Origin: Clostridium sp. 28_17
GTDB taxonomy: Bacteria; Bacillota; Clostridia; TANB77; CAG-508
DNA length: 51,026 bases
Assembly: GCA_001916065.1 (NCBI GenBank)
Contig: MNRS01000026.1
Location: 1-51,026 of the forward strand
Direction: 5' to 3'
The notes beneath the pieces are model-generated. The model saw nothing but the letters and a program-made list of their open reading frames with translations, ran no database searches and was not told the origin of the DNA. The first letter of the stretch is position 1. Each line of letters opens with the position of its first letter. The position numbers and the translations under genes are program-made. Shown here piece after piece: positions 7,876 through 15,952 of this stretch.

Positions 7876-8025
7876 TTAACAAGCAAGCCACATCAAGCCA
7901 ACACAAGCAAGTGCAACTCCTATTATAAATAGCCAACCTGTAAGTGGAAGCAACAATACAAGTAAAATGCCAAGTCCAATTCCAATTAGTACAACACCTA
8001 TAGTTTTCTTTAATGCACAAAACAT
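7876..8025 (-). CDS. Small hydrophobic membrane protein, 49 aa, upstream of spoVM
   Basis: The start MFCALKKT is followed by two hydrophobic segments (about residues 8-29 and 30-48) joined by LPLTGW, and the protein ends WLAC. AGGAGG lies eight bases before the ATG. It overlaps the ribosome site of spoVM and is surely co-transcribed with it. No named family is recognised. A two-segment hairpin membrane protein in a spoVM operon suggests a role in forespore membrane or coat assembly; that is inference from position only. Confidence 0.7.
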   Translation of the reverse strand: MFCALKKTIGVVLIGIGLGILLVLLLPLTGWLFIIGVALACVGLMWLAC

Positions 8026-8181
8026 ATTATTACCTCCTAGTTTTTATATATTATATTAATTTTTGAGTTTTATTGTTCCTTATTATGTTTATTTCTAAAT
8101 TTTATGTATTGAATTTTTTTAATTTTCCCATTATAATATATTTATACTTTGATAATTTAAAAATTGTTATTATTCATATAT

Positions 8182-8304
8182 AAAATTAATCATTTATTTA
8201 TTTTGAAGTGATTCGGGGGGACCGTTCAAAAATTCTCAAAAGTTGTTAAACTTTTGTTAGAATTTTTAGAATGGGGCAACAAAAAATAAATAAATCATTA
8301 ATTT
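8182..8304. repeat. Long hairpin element, GGGGACCGT family, copy A
   Basis: This intergenic stretch of about 330 bases before nth holds no gene but contains a nested inverted repeat. The outer arms 8182-8204 and 8281-8304 pair over about 22 bases with one mismatch. Inside lie GGGGACCGTTC, then a 9-bp stem AAAAATTCT/AGAATTTTT, a one-versus-three base asymmetric bulge (C against GTT), a second short stem AAAAG/CTTTT, and then AGAATGGGG. The same order of conserved loops with different stem sequence recurs at 8976-9116. Confidence 0.75.
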
Positions 8305-8354
8305 CATATTAATAATTCATAATTTAAATGTATTAATAGGAGGAAACCAAATTT

Positions 8355-9002
8355 ATGAAAAAAACAGACGCCATAAAATTTGTAGAAATATTAAAAAAAA
8401 CATATCCTGATGCCACTTGTAGTTTAGATTTTGAAACACCATTTCAAATGGTCATTGCAGTAATGCTTTCCGCACAATGCACAGACGAAAGAGTAAATAA
8501 AACCACACCTACTCTTTTTAAGAGATGCAAAACAATTCAGGATTTTGCCAATATAGATATTAATGAATTAGAAAAAATTATACACCCTTGTGGCTTTTAC
8601 AAAAATAAAGCAAAAAATATAAAACTTTGTGCAAAACAAATTCTTGAAAATTTTGAAGGTAAAGTTCCAGATAATATGGAAAATTTACAATCTTTAGCAG
8701 GTGTTGGTAGAAAGTCTGCAAATGTTGTTATGCTTGAAGCCTTTAATAAACCTCAAGGCATTGCAGTTGATACTCATGCTAAAAGAGTTTCTAATTTAAT
8801 TGGTCTTTCTAATGAGTCTGACCCTGTTAAAATTGAACTAGATTTACTTAAAATTTTTCCAAAAGAGTATTTGAAGGATATTAATCATTTATTTGTTTGG
8901 CATGGTAGAAATACCTGTGTTGCTAGAAAACCAAAATGTGATTCTTGTAGTGTCAAAAACTTTTGTAAATACTATAAAAAGAGTAATGGTATAAAAATAT
9001 AA
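8355..9002 (+). CDS. nth: Endonuclease III (DNA glycosylase/AP lyase)
   Basis: Base-excision repair enzyme removing oxidised pyrimidines. The substrate loop MLSAQCTDERVNKTTPTLF is present. So are the helix-hairpin-helix LAGVGRKSANVV with the catalytic lysine, and AVDTHAKRVSNL with the catalytic aspartate. The C-terminal iron-sulfur cluster ligands follow the C-x6-C-x2-C-x5-C pattern. The length of 215 aa is normal. AGGAGG precedes the ATG. Its last eight codons form one arm of the inverted repeat at 8976-9116, which also serves the convergent acyltransferase gene. Confidence 0.97.
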   Translation: MKKTDAIKFVEILKKTYPDATCSLDFETPFQMVIAVMLSAQCTDERVNKTTPTLFKRCKTIQDFANIDINELEKIIHPCGFYKNKAKNIKLCAKQILENFEGKVPDNMENLQSLAGVGRKSANVVMLEAFNKPQGIAVDTHAKRVSNLIGLSNESDPVKIELDLLKIFPKEYLKDINHLFVWHGRNTCVARKPKCDSCSVKNFCKYYKKSNGIKI

Positions 9003-9116
9003 AAAAACAAACCGTCGTGGGGACCGTCAAAAAGAGTCGAAAAATTTATTTTTCGTTACTCTTTTTAGATGGGAGAGGTTTGAATTTTTTATATTTTTAT
9101 ACCATTACTCTTTTTT
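8976..9116. repeat. Long hairpin element, GGGGACCGT family, copy B, with arms copying the nth 3' end
   Basis: The arms 8976-9013 and 9077-9116 are near-perfect inverted copies of about 38 bases; the left arm includes the last codons and stop of nth. The core holds GGGGACCGTC, a 9-bp stem AAAAAGAGT/ACTCTTTTT, the same C versus GTT bulge as copy A, a second stem GAAAAAT/ATTTTTC, and AGATGGGAG. It ends two convergent transcripts (nth and the acyltransferase at 9115). Confidence 0.8.
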
Positions 9117-9921
9117 ATGATTTTAAAGAACTATTTTTTACATACTTAATAACTTCCACATTGCTCATTTTGCTTCTTTCCACCATTTGATTATAAATTT
9201 TATCTCTCAAATTTTGTTGTTTTTCTTTCATGCTATTACAGCATTCATCTGGAAAAAATGGACCATCTATATAAGAAACTAAACGAACTTTATCATTATT
9301 TTTCCCGCAACTTTGATAAGTATTTGTTACGCAAAATGCAGGTACATCTAATTGGACAGGATATTTAAATGATACATTTTTAAATGGTCTTATTTTTGTA
9401 TAATATGGCCAAATGTGTGCTTCTGGAAATATTGTTATGCTATTTTCCTTTTTTATTCTTAATTTTATTGTATCCAAAAAATTTTTCATTGCTTCTTTAT
9501 TATCTGGTATTGGAATTGCTCCTAGCATTTCTACAACATTCCCTAAAAATTTCATAGATACATTTTCTGGATTTACTATAAAATAATTTCTTTTTGGATA
9601 GTTTCCATTACTTGTTATAAAGGTATCTGCAAATACTTGTGTATGATTTCCATATATAAAATATCCTTGTTTTTTATATGGTTTATATTTTTCTTTACCA
9701 ACATATTTGATTTTTAATTTTAAATGTGAATATAAGTATTTTATTGGCAGACTTAATATATTCTGTAATATAAATGATGTTACATTCCATATTACATTTT
9801 TATGAATATATTTATAATTTTCATCTATTTTTCTAGGTGTTATTTCTGCTCCTGAAAATTCGTCATTTAGTTCATCTTTATAATATATTATTTTTTGTTC
9901 CTTCATTTTGTTTCCTTTCAC
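9115..9921 (-). CDS. PlsC-type lysophospholipid acyltransferase family protein
   Basis: Membrane-associated acyltransferase of 268 residues. Motif I is GNHTQVFAD (a spacing variant of HX4D) near residue 92, and a block III equivalent reads FPEAHIWPY instead of FPEG. A hydrophobic segment precedes motif I. The likely reaction is acyl transfer to a glycerolipid or glycolipid hydroxyl, but the changed motifs leave the substrate open. It is the last gene of a five-gene run with a second acyltransferase, two GT8 enzymes and a flippase-like protein. The start could be residue 6 (MKEQ), which is close to the same ribosome site. Confidence 0.8.
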   Translation of the reverse strand: MKGNKMKEQKIIYYKDELNDEFSGAEITPRKIDENYKYIHKNVIWNVTSFILQNILSLPIKYLYSHLKLKIKYVGKEKYKPYKKQGYFIYGNHTQVFADTFITSNGNYPKRNYFIVNPENVSMKFLGNVVEMLGAIPIPDNKEAMKNFLDTIKLRIKKENSITIFPEAHIWPYYTKIRPFKNVSFKYPVQLDVPAFCVTNTYQSCGKNNDKVRLVSYIDGPFFPDECCNSMKEKQQNLRDKIYNQMVERSKMSNVEVIKYVKNSSLKS

Positions 9922-10039
9922 AACTATCTATCATAATATTCTAACGTAAATTTATATAAACATTTTTATAATCTAATAAGGGCATGATATAATAAAAACC
10001 ACACCCTTTTGTAATTAGTATTTTTCAATTTTTTTATTT

Positions 10040-10966
10040 TTAAACATTTACATTTTCTTTATCACATTCAGTTGTATATTCTAGTGGAATTCCGTAAAAA
10101 TCTTCATATATTTCTTTCCAAGCCTCAAAATTTTTATTAAGCATCATTTCCGTATTTTCTCTTTGTGATAAATTTGCATCTGGAAAAATAGGTTCCGCAA
10201 TATTTACAGTATATTCTTGGATTGGGAATCCCTCTCCATCAATTTTATCACTATCTTCCATTGTTATAAATATTGGTATAACTGGCACATTATTTCTTGC
10301 AGCCATTTTAAATGCTCCATGTTTCAATGGCTTTGGTTTTTTATAATTCCACCACATACTTTGTTCAGGATAAATTAATATAAAATCTCCTTTTTGTAAC
10401 AAAGTATCTACTGCTTTCATAAATTGTACCATTGTTCTTTTGTTTGAACTTAATGGTAATGTATCACAGTTTCTAAAAAAGAAGCCGTATAATCCAGGGA
10501 AATTTGTGTAATTTCCCTCTCTTATTACTTTATACAATCTTTTTTCTTCAATCTTTCCTGACATTCTGAATACTTTTTCTACAGTAAAACAGTCAAAAGG
10601 ATTAAAGTGATTACATGTAACCATCGCACCTGTTGAAATTTTATTTAGATTTTCTATACCTTTTACTTCTTTTATTATTAATTTATTGTTTTTTAAAAGA
10701 TTATCTAAAAACCTTTCTCCAACTTCATTTGCAAATATTCTTTTTAATTTACTAGTCATTTTTTTTCTAAGATAATCAACATTTTCTGGTGTTAAAACAA
10801 TTGTTGGTGGATCGTCTTCTACATCAATATCAAACTTTCCTTCTTTTTCAAGTTGTTCAATTTTCTTTAAAACTTCTTGTCTATATTGAGATTTTTCTAT
10901 TGGTTCCTGAATGTTTTCTTGTTTATTTTTCCTTATTTTGACTAATATTTTTCCTCTTGTTTTCAT
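10040..10966 (-). CDS. PlsC-type acyltransferase, 308 aa
   Basis: 1-acyl-glycerol-3-phosphate acyltransferase-like protein. Motif I is CNHFNPFD at about residue 117 (HX4D), and the block III motif YPEQSMWW comes later. The N-terminal 90 residues are charged and not part of the core fold. The gene starts four bases after the stop of the GT8 gene upstream, so coupled translation is likely. Two acyltransferases with two glycosyltransferases fit acylated glycolipid or lipoteichoic-like polymer synthesis; the product is not identifiable here. Confidence 0.85.
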   Translation of the reverse strand: MKTRGKILVKIRKNKQENIQEPIEKSQYRQEVLKKIEQLEKEGKFDIDVEDDPPTIVLTPENVDYLRKKMTSKLKRIFANEVGERFLDNLLKNNKLIIKEVKGIENLNKISTGAMVTCNHFNPFDCFTVEKVFRMSGKIEEKRLYKVIREGNYTNFPGLYGFFFRNCDTLPLSSNKRTMVQFMKAVDTLLQKGDFILIYPEQSMWWNYKKPKPLKHGAFKMAARNNVPVIPIFITMEDSDKIDGEGFPIQEYTVNIAEPIFPDANLSQRENTEMMLNKNFEAWKEIYEDFYGIPLEYTTECDKENVNV

Positions 10967-10970
10967 TAAA

Positions 10971-11891
10971 CTATCTCCTATTTATTCTATCATCTCCAAC
11001 GCATTCTGTTTCTTTTTTTGCTAATTCCATAAGTTTTAAACTGTTAGAGTCATCTCTTTCTTTATCTTCATCTGTATATTTAGTTCCTAGTTCTTTTATT
11101 TCATTATAAAATTCTGTCTTTTTTGCATATTCCCAAAAATATTCTTGATATACTACATTGTCAAAATACCATGGTTTTGCACCTAAGTTATAATGTATTA
11201 AATTTATTTTTCCTTCTGTTTTTCCCATTACTGGCATTCTATTCCAAGAATAGTCTAATATCTTAACTCTTCCTTTACACAATCTATTTAAATAGTCTTG
11301 ATCTTGAGCAACTTCAAATTTTATTTTTTCTAACATATATATGAATTTTTCTTCGAATTTGTAGTCTCTTAATTCTTTTAAATTCATTACTATTACACCT
11401 GCATTAAAATAATTGTTGTAATCTGCAACCCCTACCACTCTTTCAACATAATCTTTAAATATATCAATTGCTTGAATTACGCCATCTGGTATTCCTGCTA
11501 TTAAGTTGTCTCCCATATCAGTATTATATAATTCTGCTATATCTGATAAGCATACTGTGTCACTGTCTATATATACAGCTTTGTCATATTCTGGGTATAG
11601 TTCTGGTATAAATAATCTGTAATATGTTGTATTTGAAAAATAATTGCGAGTATATAATTTTTCTTTTATTTCTTCTAATTGTTTATTTAAATCAACAAAT
11701 TCAATGCTTATATTTTCTGTTTCATATTTTTTTATTTTTATTTTATTTTCTTCTGTTACATTTGTATATAGTATTTTTATTGCATATATATTTTCTTTTG
11801 ATGTATTGTCTATTAATGATCTTAATGCAACTGATAAGAATGGTATATATCCATTATCTACTGCAAAAAATACTGGTATTTCTTTATTCAT
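10971..11891 (-). CDS. Glycosyltransferase family 8 protein
   Basis: GT8 enzymes (LgtC/glycogenin type) use UDP-sugars with retention of configuration. The metal-binding DSD is in VYIDSDTVCLSD at about residue 100. The NAGVIVMNL block and a late HYNLGAKPW histidine block are in the usual order. At 306 residues it is the normal size and has no membrane segment. Its start overlaps the end of the preceding GT8 gene by eight bases, which indicates tight operon coupling. Confidence 0.9.
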   Translation of the reverse strand: MNKEIPVFFAVDNGYIPFLSVALRSLIDNTSKENIYAIKILYTNVTEENKIKIKKYETENISIEFVDLNKQLEEIKEKLYTRNYFSNTTYYRLFIPELYPEYDKAVYIDSDTVCLSDIAELYNTDMGDNLIAGIPDGVIQAIDIFKDYVERVVGVADYNNYFNAGVIVMNLKELRDYKFEEKFIYMLEKIKFEVAQDQDYLNRLCKGRVKILDYSWNRMPVMGKTEGKINLIHYNLGAKPWYFDNVVYQEYFWEYAKKTEFYNEIKELGTKYTDEDKERDDSNSLKLMELAKKETECVGDDRINRR

Positions 11892-12726
11892 TTATTTTTT
11901 CTCCTTTTCTACTTTCATATTGTTTTTTTAATTCTACATATTCTTCTAGGTCTTTATCAAATGCATGACATTTTAAAATCTTATGAACTTCTTCTATTTG
12001 CCATTGTTTAAAGTTTTCTGTGTGTGGATATGGTCTCCATAAAAGTCTTTTGCAAAAATGACATATTACAGTGTCTTCTTTATTAAATTTTGATTGTTCA
12101 TTATATATACGTGGTAATAATAATTTTTTTGTTGTTGAGTAATATATTGCGCTTTGGTCTGCAAATAATAATTTTCTATTTTTTATTAATTCTCTTGATT
12201 TTTCCAACAAGCCTGTTTCTTTTATTTTTTTCATATTTAATAAAAGCATTCCAGCATTTATATAGTCTGGCCATATAAATACTGAGCCATATTTTTCTTT
12301 TACCGCTGCATATTCATATTCTGTTATGTCTGTATTATATAATTCTGATATATCTCCATTTGCCATCATATCAATGTCTAGATATAACAATTTGTCTGGC
12401 ATATCTGGAACCAAATCCGCTAATAGCCTTAACAAGGTATATGGTGTACAATATGCGTCTTCATTTTTGCAATGTCCAAATTCTTTTTCATAAATATCTG
12501 TTATATCTACTTTTATTACTTGGTTTTTTGAATTTTTTGTTTTTACTACTTCATTTAAAAATTCAATTTGTTCGTCTTTTATTGATGTATATTCTGGTTT
12601 TATTCTTGATAAATCCATTGTGAATATATATGCCGTTATAGCTTCTTTTGTTTTATTTGTAATTGATATTAGCTCTGTTAGTGCTCCATCAAAAACTTTT
12701 CCATTTCCACATAAAAGTATATTCAT
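11884..12726 (-). CDS. Glycosyltransferase family 8 protein (second copy)
   Basis: The start MNILLCGNGKVFDGALTELIS is followed by a DID metal site in LYLDIDMMANGDISELYNTD, the NAGMLLLNM block and the late HFCKRLLWRPY block: a complete GT8 core of 280 residues. I chose the ATG at 12726 because AGGGGA lies six bases upstream; a start 11 codons earlier lacks a ribosome site. It is clearly a paralogue of its neighbour, suggesting sequential sugar additions in one pathway. Confidence 0.88.
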   Translation of the reverse strand: MNILLCGNGKVFDGALTELISITNKTKEAITAYIFTMDLSRIKPEYTSIKDEQIEFLNEVVKTKNSKNQVIKVDITDIYEKEFGHCKNEDAYCTPYTLLRLLADLVPDMPDKLLYLDIDMMANGDISELYNTDITEYEYAAVKEKYGSVFIWPDYINAGMLLLNMKKIKETGLLEKSRELIKNRKLLFADQSAIYYSTTKKLLLPRIYNEQSKFNKEDTVICHFCKRLLWRPYPHTENFKQWQIEEVHKILKCHAFDKDLEEYVELKKQYESRKGEKINE

Positions 12727-12782
12727 AATTTTTCCCCTATATTTTAAAATCTTCAACATTATATATTATTTTTTTGTTTTTT

Positions 12783-13826
12783 TCAACTTATTTCTTCGTT
12801 ATTTTCAGTATTTTTTTCTTCCATTTTTTGGAATTTAATTGCATTAGTCATTGTAATTACTGCACTTATAACTATTAGTAAATAAAAATTGATTCCCCTG
12901 TTTAATATCATCGCTCCATTTATGCTGTTTTTGGGAAATACTGTTTTAAATATTTCAATAAATCCACCTTCAGTTACTCCAACCGCTCCTGGTGATGGTA
13001 TTCCAGAAACTGTTCCATATAGTACTGATTGTATGCTTATTATTTTTAATATATTATACTCATTTAGACCAAATGAACGATAAACCCAATATGACACACT
13101 ATAATATGCCAAAAATTGAATATATGTTGTAAATATTGTTTTTAACATTACCAACTTGTGTTCTTTTATATAATCACTGCTTGCTTGATATTTGTTTAAT
13201 TCATTCTCTATTTTTTCTTGTTTTTTATCTACATTTTTTATCTTTATTTTTTTCATTATTTTTACAACAAAATTGATTAATTTCTGTAATAATTTTTTAT
13301 GAAATATTGCTATTATTAATAAAGTTAGTGCACTTGCATTTAATAATATTCCAATTACAAAAAAACATATTAGTGCAGTATTCATAATGCTATGGTTTAC
13401 TACTACACTTATTAGTGCTAAAGATATCGTTACTACCTGCATACTGCTTAAATTTATTAATAAAGAAAGTGTTGAATTTGCTACTGATATTTTGTCTTTA
13501 TACATATAATATATTTGCATTGGTTGCCCGCCACTTGCTGCAGGTGTTATCCCACTGAAGAAAAAGCCGATTAATGCATATTTTATGTTTTGAAAAAATG
13601 TTGTTTTTTCGTTTAGTGCTTTTAGTGTCCTTCCTATATTTATTGATTCTCCTAATACATATATACACATACATAATACTGCTATTAATATGTATTGCAA
13701 TTTTACTGTTCCTAATATTTGGAACATTTCTCCTATGTTTTGGTCTTTTAGTATTATATAAAATGTTAATATTATTAGCAATATAAATATTATTGCATTT
13801 TTGATTATTTTGCTTTTCTTTTTCAT
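12783..13826 (-). CDS. Flippase-like integral membrane protein (LPG-synthase TM / UPF0104 family)
   Basis: A membrane protein of 347 residues with about eight hydrophobic segments. It has family signatures GFFFSGITPAASGGQPMQ (about residues 88-105) and SGIPSPGAVGVTEGG (about 275-289). Relatives include the flippase part of MprF and archaeal AglD-associated proteins, which move or synthesise lipid-linked molecules. It is first in the run with two GT8 and two acyltransferase genes. A lipid or glycolipid translocation role is therefore likely, by family and context. Confidence 0.85.
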   Translation of the reverse strand: MKKKSKIIKNAIIFILLIILTFYIILKDQNIGEMFQILGTVKLQYILIAVLCMCIYVLGESINIGRTLKALNEKTTFFQNIKYALIGFFFSGITPAASGGQPMQIYYMYKDKISVANSTLSLLINLSSMQVVTISLALISVVVNHSIMNTALICFFVIGILLNASALTLLIIAIFHKKLLQKLINFVVKIMKKIKIKNVDKKQEKIENELNKYQASSDYIKEHKLVMLKTIFTTYIQFLAYYSVSYWVYRSFGLNEYNILKIISIQSVLYGTVSGIPSPGAVGVTEGGFIEIFKTVFPKNSINGAMILNRGINFYLLIVISAVITMTNAIKFQKMEEKNTENNEEIS

Positions 13827-13900
13827 TTTTTTACCATCCGTTTTTTTCTTATATTGTATATTATTATGTATTTTTTATTTTTTGTCAAGTGTTTGTTAAA

Positions 13901-13943
13901 ATGTTAAAAGAATAGCAAAAATATAAATCTTCACTATTCTTTA
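13901..13943 (-). terminator. Probable terminator of thrS
   Basis: A 9-bp perfect stem AAAGAATAG/CTATTCTTT lies just past the thrS stop on the minus strand. The following T-run is weak (TAACATTTT). Confidence 0.5.
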
Positions 13944-13947
13944 AAAA

Positions 13948-15873
13948 TTATTTTGTTTTATTTTCAACTTCTTCTTTTATTCTTGCTACAAATGTATCAG
14001 TATCAATAGTTTCATTTTCTGCACTTTCTCTTGAACGAACAGAAACTGTATTTTCTTCAACTTCTTTTGCCCCAACAACTAACATATATGGAACTTTTTC
14101 AAGTTGGGCTTCACGGATTTTATATCCAACTTTTTCATTTCTGTCATCTAAAACAACACGAATTCCGGCTTTGTGTAATTTTTCTTCAATTGATTTAGCG
14201 TAATCATGTTGTGCATCTGTAATTGGTAATATTTTTACTTGTGTTGGTGAAAGCCATAATGGGAATGCACCTTTTGTTTCTTCAATTAAGAAGCACATAA
14301 ATCTGTCAAATGTACCTAAAATTGCTCTGTGGATAACAACTGGTCTATGTTTTTCTCCATCTTCCCCGATATATTCTAGCTTAAATCTTTCTGGTAATAA
14401 GAAGTCTAATTGGCAAGTTGATACTGTAACATCATGTCCAACTGCTGATTTTAATTGAACATCTAGTTTTGGTCCATAGAATGCTGCTTCTCCTTCTGCT
14501 TCGTAGAAGTTTATTCCTAATTCAGTCAAGATTTCTCTTAATTGTCCTTCTGCTTTTTCCCACATTTCATCATCATCAAAATATTTGTGTGTATCTTTTT
14601 TATCTCTTAATGATAATCTAAATTCATAATCTTTAAATCCAAAATCTTTGTAAACTGATAAGATTAATTGTACAACTTTTCCAACTTCATCTTTAATTTG
14701 GTCTGGTCTTACAAATAAATGCGCATCATTTTGACACATTTCACGAACTCTCTCTAAACCGCAAACACTTCCACTATCTTCATATCTAAAGTCATGTGCT
14801 AATTCTCCAATTCTTATTGGTAAATCTCTATATGAATGCATTTTATTTTTGTATATTAACATGTGATGTGGGCAGTTCATTGGTCTTAATACCATTTCTT
14901 CATTATCCATTTTCATAACAGGAAACATATCTTCTTTGTAGTGGTCCCAGTGTCCTGAAACTTTGTATAATTCTGTATTTGCAAGTGATGGTGTATATAC
15001 ATGTTGATATCCCATTTCTACTTCTTTATCTTGAATATATCTTTCTAATAATCTTCTTACTGTTGCACCATTTGGTAAATACATAGGAAGTCCTGAACCA
15101 ACTAATGGGCTTGTCATAAATAATTCTAGGTCTTTTCCTATTTTTCTGTGGTCACGTTGTCTTGCTTCTTCCAGTTTTTGCATGTATTCGTCGACTTGGC
15201 TTGCTTTTGGGAATGATATTGCATAAATTCTTTGTAACATTTTATTATGCTCGTCACCTCTCCAGTATGCACCTGATGATGATAATATTTTAACTGCTTT
15301 TACTTTTCCTGTTTTCATCAAATGTGGTCCTGCACATAAGTCTGTATAATCACCTTGTTTATAGAAACTAATTTCCTCTCCATCTGCTAAATCATTTATT
15401 AACTCTTGTTTATAAGGTTGTCCGTCCATTAATTTTAATGCTTCTTGTTTTGGTAAAGAAAATCTTTCTATTTCTATATCTTCTTTAATGATTTTTTTCA
15501 TTTCTGCTTCTATTTTTGCTTTGTCTTCGTCTGTAAATGGTTTTTCTACATCAAAATCATAGTAAAATCCATTTTCAATACTTGGTCCTATTGCAAATTT
15601 TACATTTGGAAATAGTCTTTGTACTGCTTGTGCCATTATGTGTGATGTTGTATGCCAATATGCTTTTTTTCCGTCTAGACTACTATCAAATGTTTCTATG
15701 CTTAAGTTACAGTCTTCTTGTAATTCATATCTTAGGTCTTTTACTTCTCCGTTTACTATTCCACAAGTTGCAACTCTTGCTAGTCCTTCACTTATTTGTT
15801 TTGCTACTTCATATATTGTGCTTCCTTGTTCAACTTCTTTTATTGAACCATCTTTTAATGTTAATTTAATCAT
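13948..15873 (-). CDS. thrS: Threonyl-tRNA synthetase
   Basis: Class II synthetase, 641 aa, full length. It has the N-terminal TGS domain, then the editing domain (HTTSHIMAQAVQ and CAGPH). The catalytic core carries the zinc ligands in MNCPHHMLIY, and the C-terminal anticodon-binding domain is intact. AGGAGGG lies before the ATG. Many Firmicute thrS genes are controlled by a T-box, but the short region upstream shows no AGGGTGGTACCGCG T-box core. A hairpin-like leader at 15888-15943 is present instead. Confidence 0.98.
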   Translation of the reverse strand: MIKLTLKDGSIKEVEQGSTIYEVAKQISEGLARVATCGIVNGEVKDLRYELQEDCNLSIETFDSSLDGKKAYWHTTSHIMAQAVQRLFPNVKFAIGPSIENGFYYDFDVEKPFTDEDKAKIEAEMKKIIKEDIEIERFSLPKQEALKLMDGQPYKQELINDLADGEEISFYKQGDYTDLCAGPHLMKTGKVKAVKILSSSGAYWRGDEHNKMLQRIYAISFPKASQVDEYMQKLEEARQRDHRKIGKDLELFMTSPLVGSGLPMYLPNGATVRRLLERYIQDKEVEMGYQHVYTPSLANTELYKVSGHWDHYKEDMFPVMKMDNEEMVLRPMNCPHHMLIYKNKMHSYRDLPIRIGELAHDFRYEDSGSVCGLERVREMCQNDAHLFVRPDQIKDEVGKVVQLILSVYKDFGFKDYEFRLSLRDKKDTHKYFDDDEMWEKAEGQLREILTELGINFYEAEGEAAFYGPKLDVQLKSAVGHDVTVSTCQLDFLLPERFKLEYIGEDGEKHRPVVIHRAILGTFDRFMCFLIEETKGAFPLWLSPTQVKILPITDAQHDYAKSIEEKLHKAGIRVVLDDRNEKVGYKIREAQLEKVPYMLVVGAKEVEENTVSVRSRESAENETIDTDTFVARIKEEVENKTK

Positions 15874-15887
15874 TGTTTTTCCCTCCT

Positions 15888-15943
15888 AATGCACAAATTT
15901 GGTTGGAAAGCAGCCAAAATTTTTATTGACTACTCTTCAACCT
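15888..15943 (-). other. Candidate leader hairpin upstream of thrS
   Basis: On the minus strand AGGTTG and CAACC are separated by about 32 bases, and the right side reads CTTTCCAACCAAATTTGTGC. That right side is nearly the same as the one before yqeG (CTTTCCCAACCAAGTTTGTAC). Function unknown; not a T-box. Confidence 0.35.
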
Positions 15944-15952
15944 ATTACATTT

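Noticed and set aside
15874..15952. T-box riboswitch upstream of thrS
   Set aside because: The leader is only about 80 bases and lacks the T-box core and specifier stem; xerD ends directly before it.
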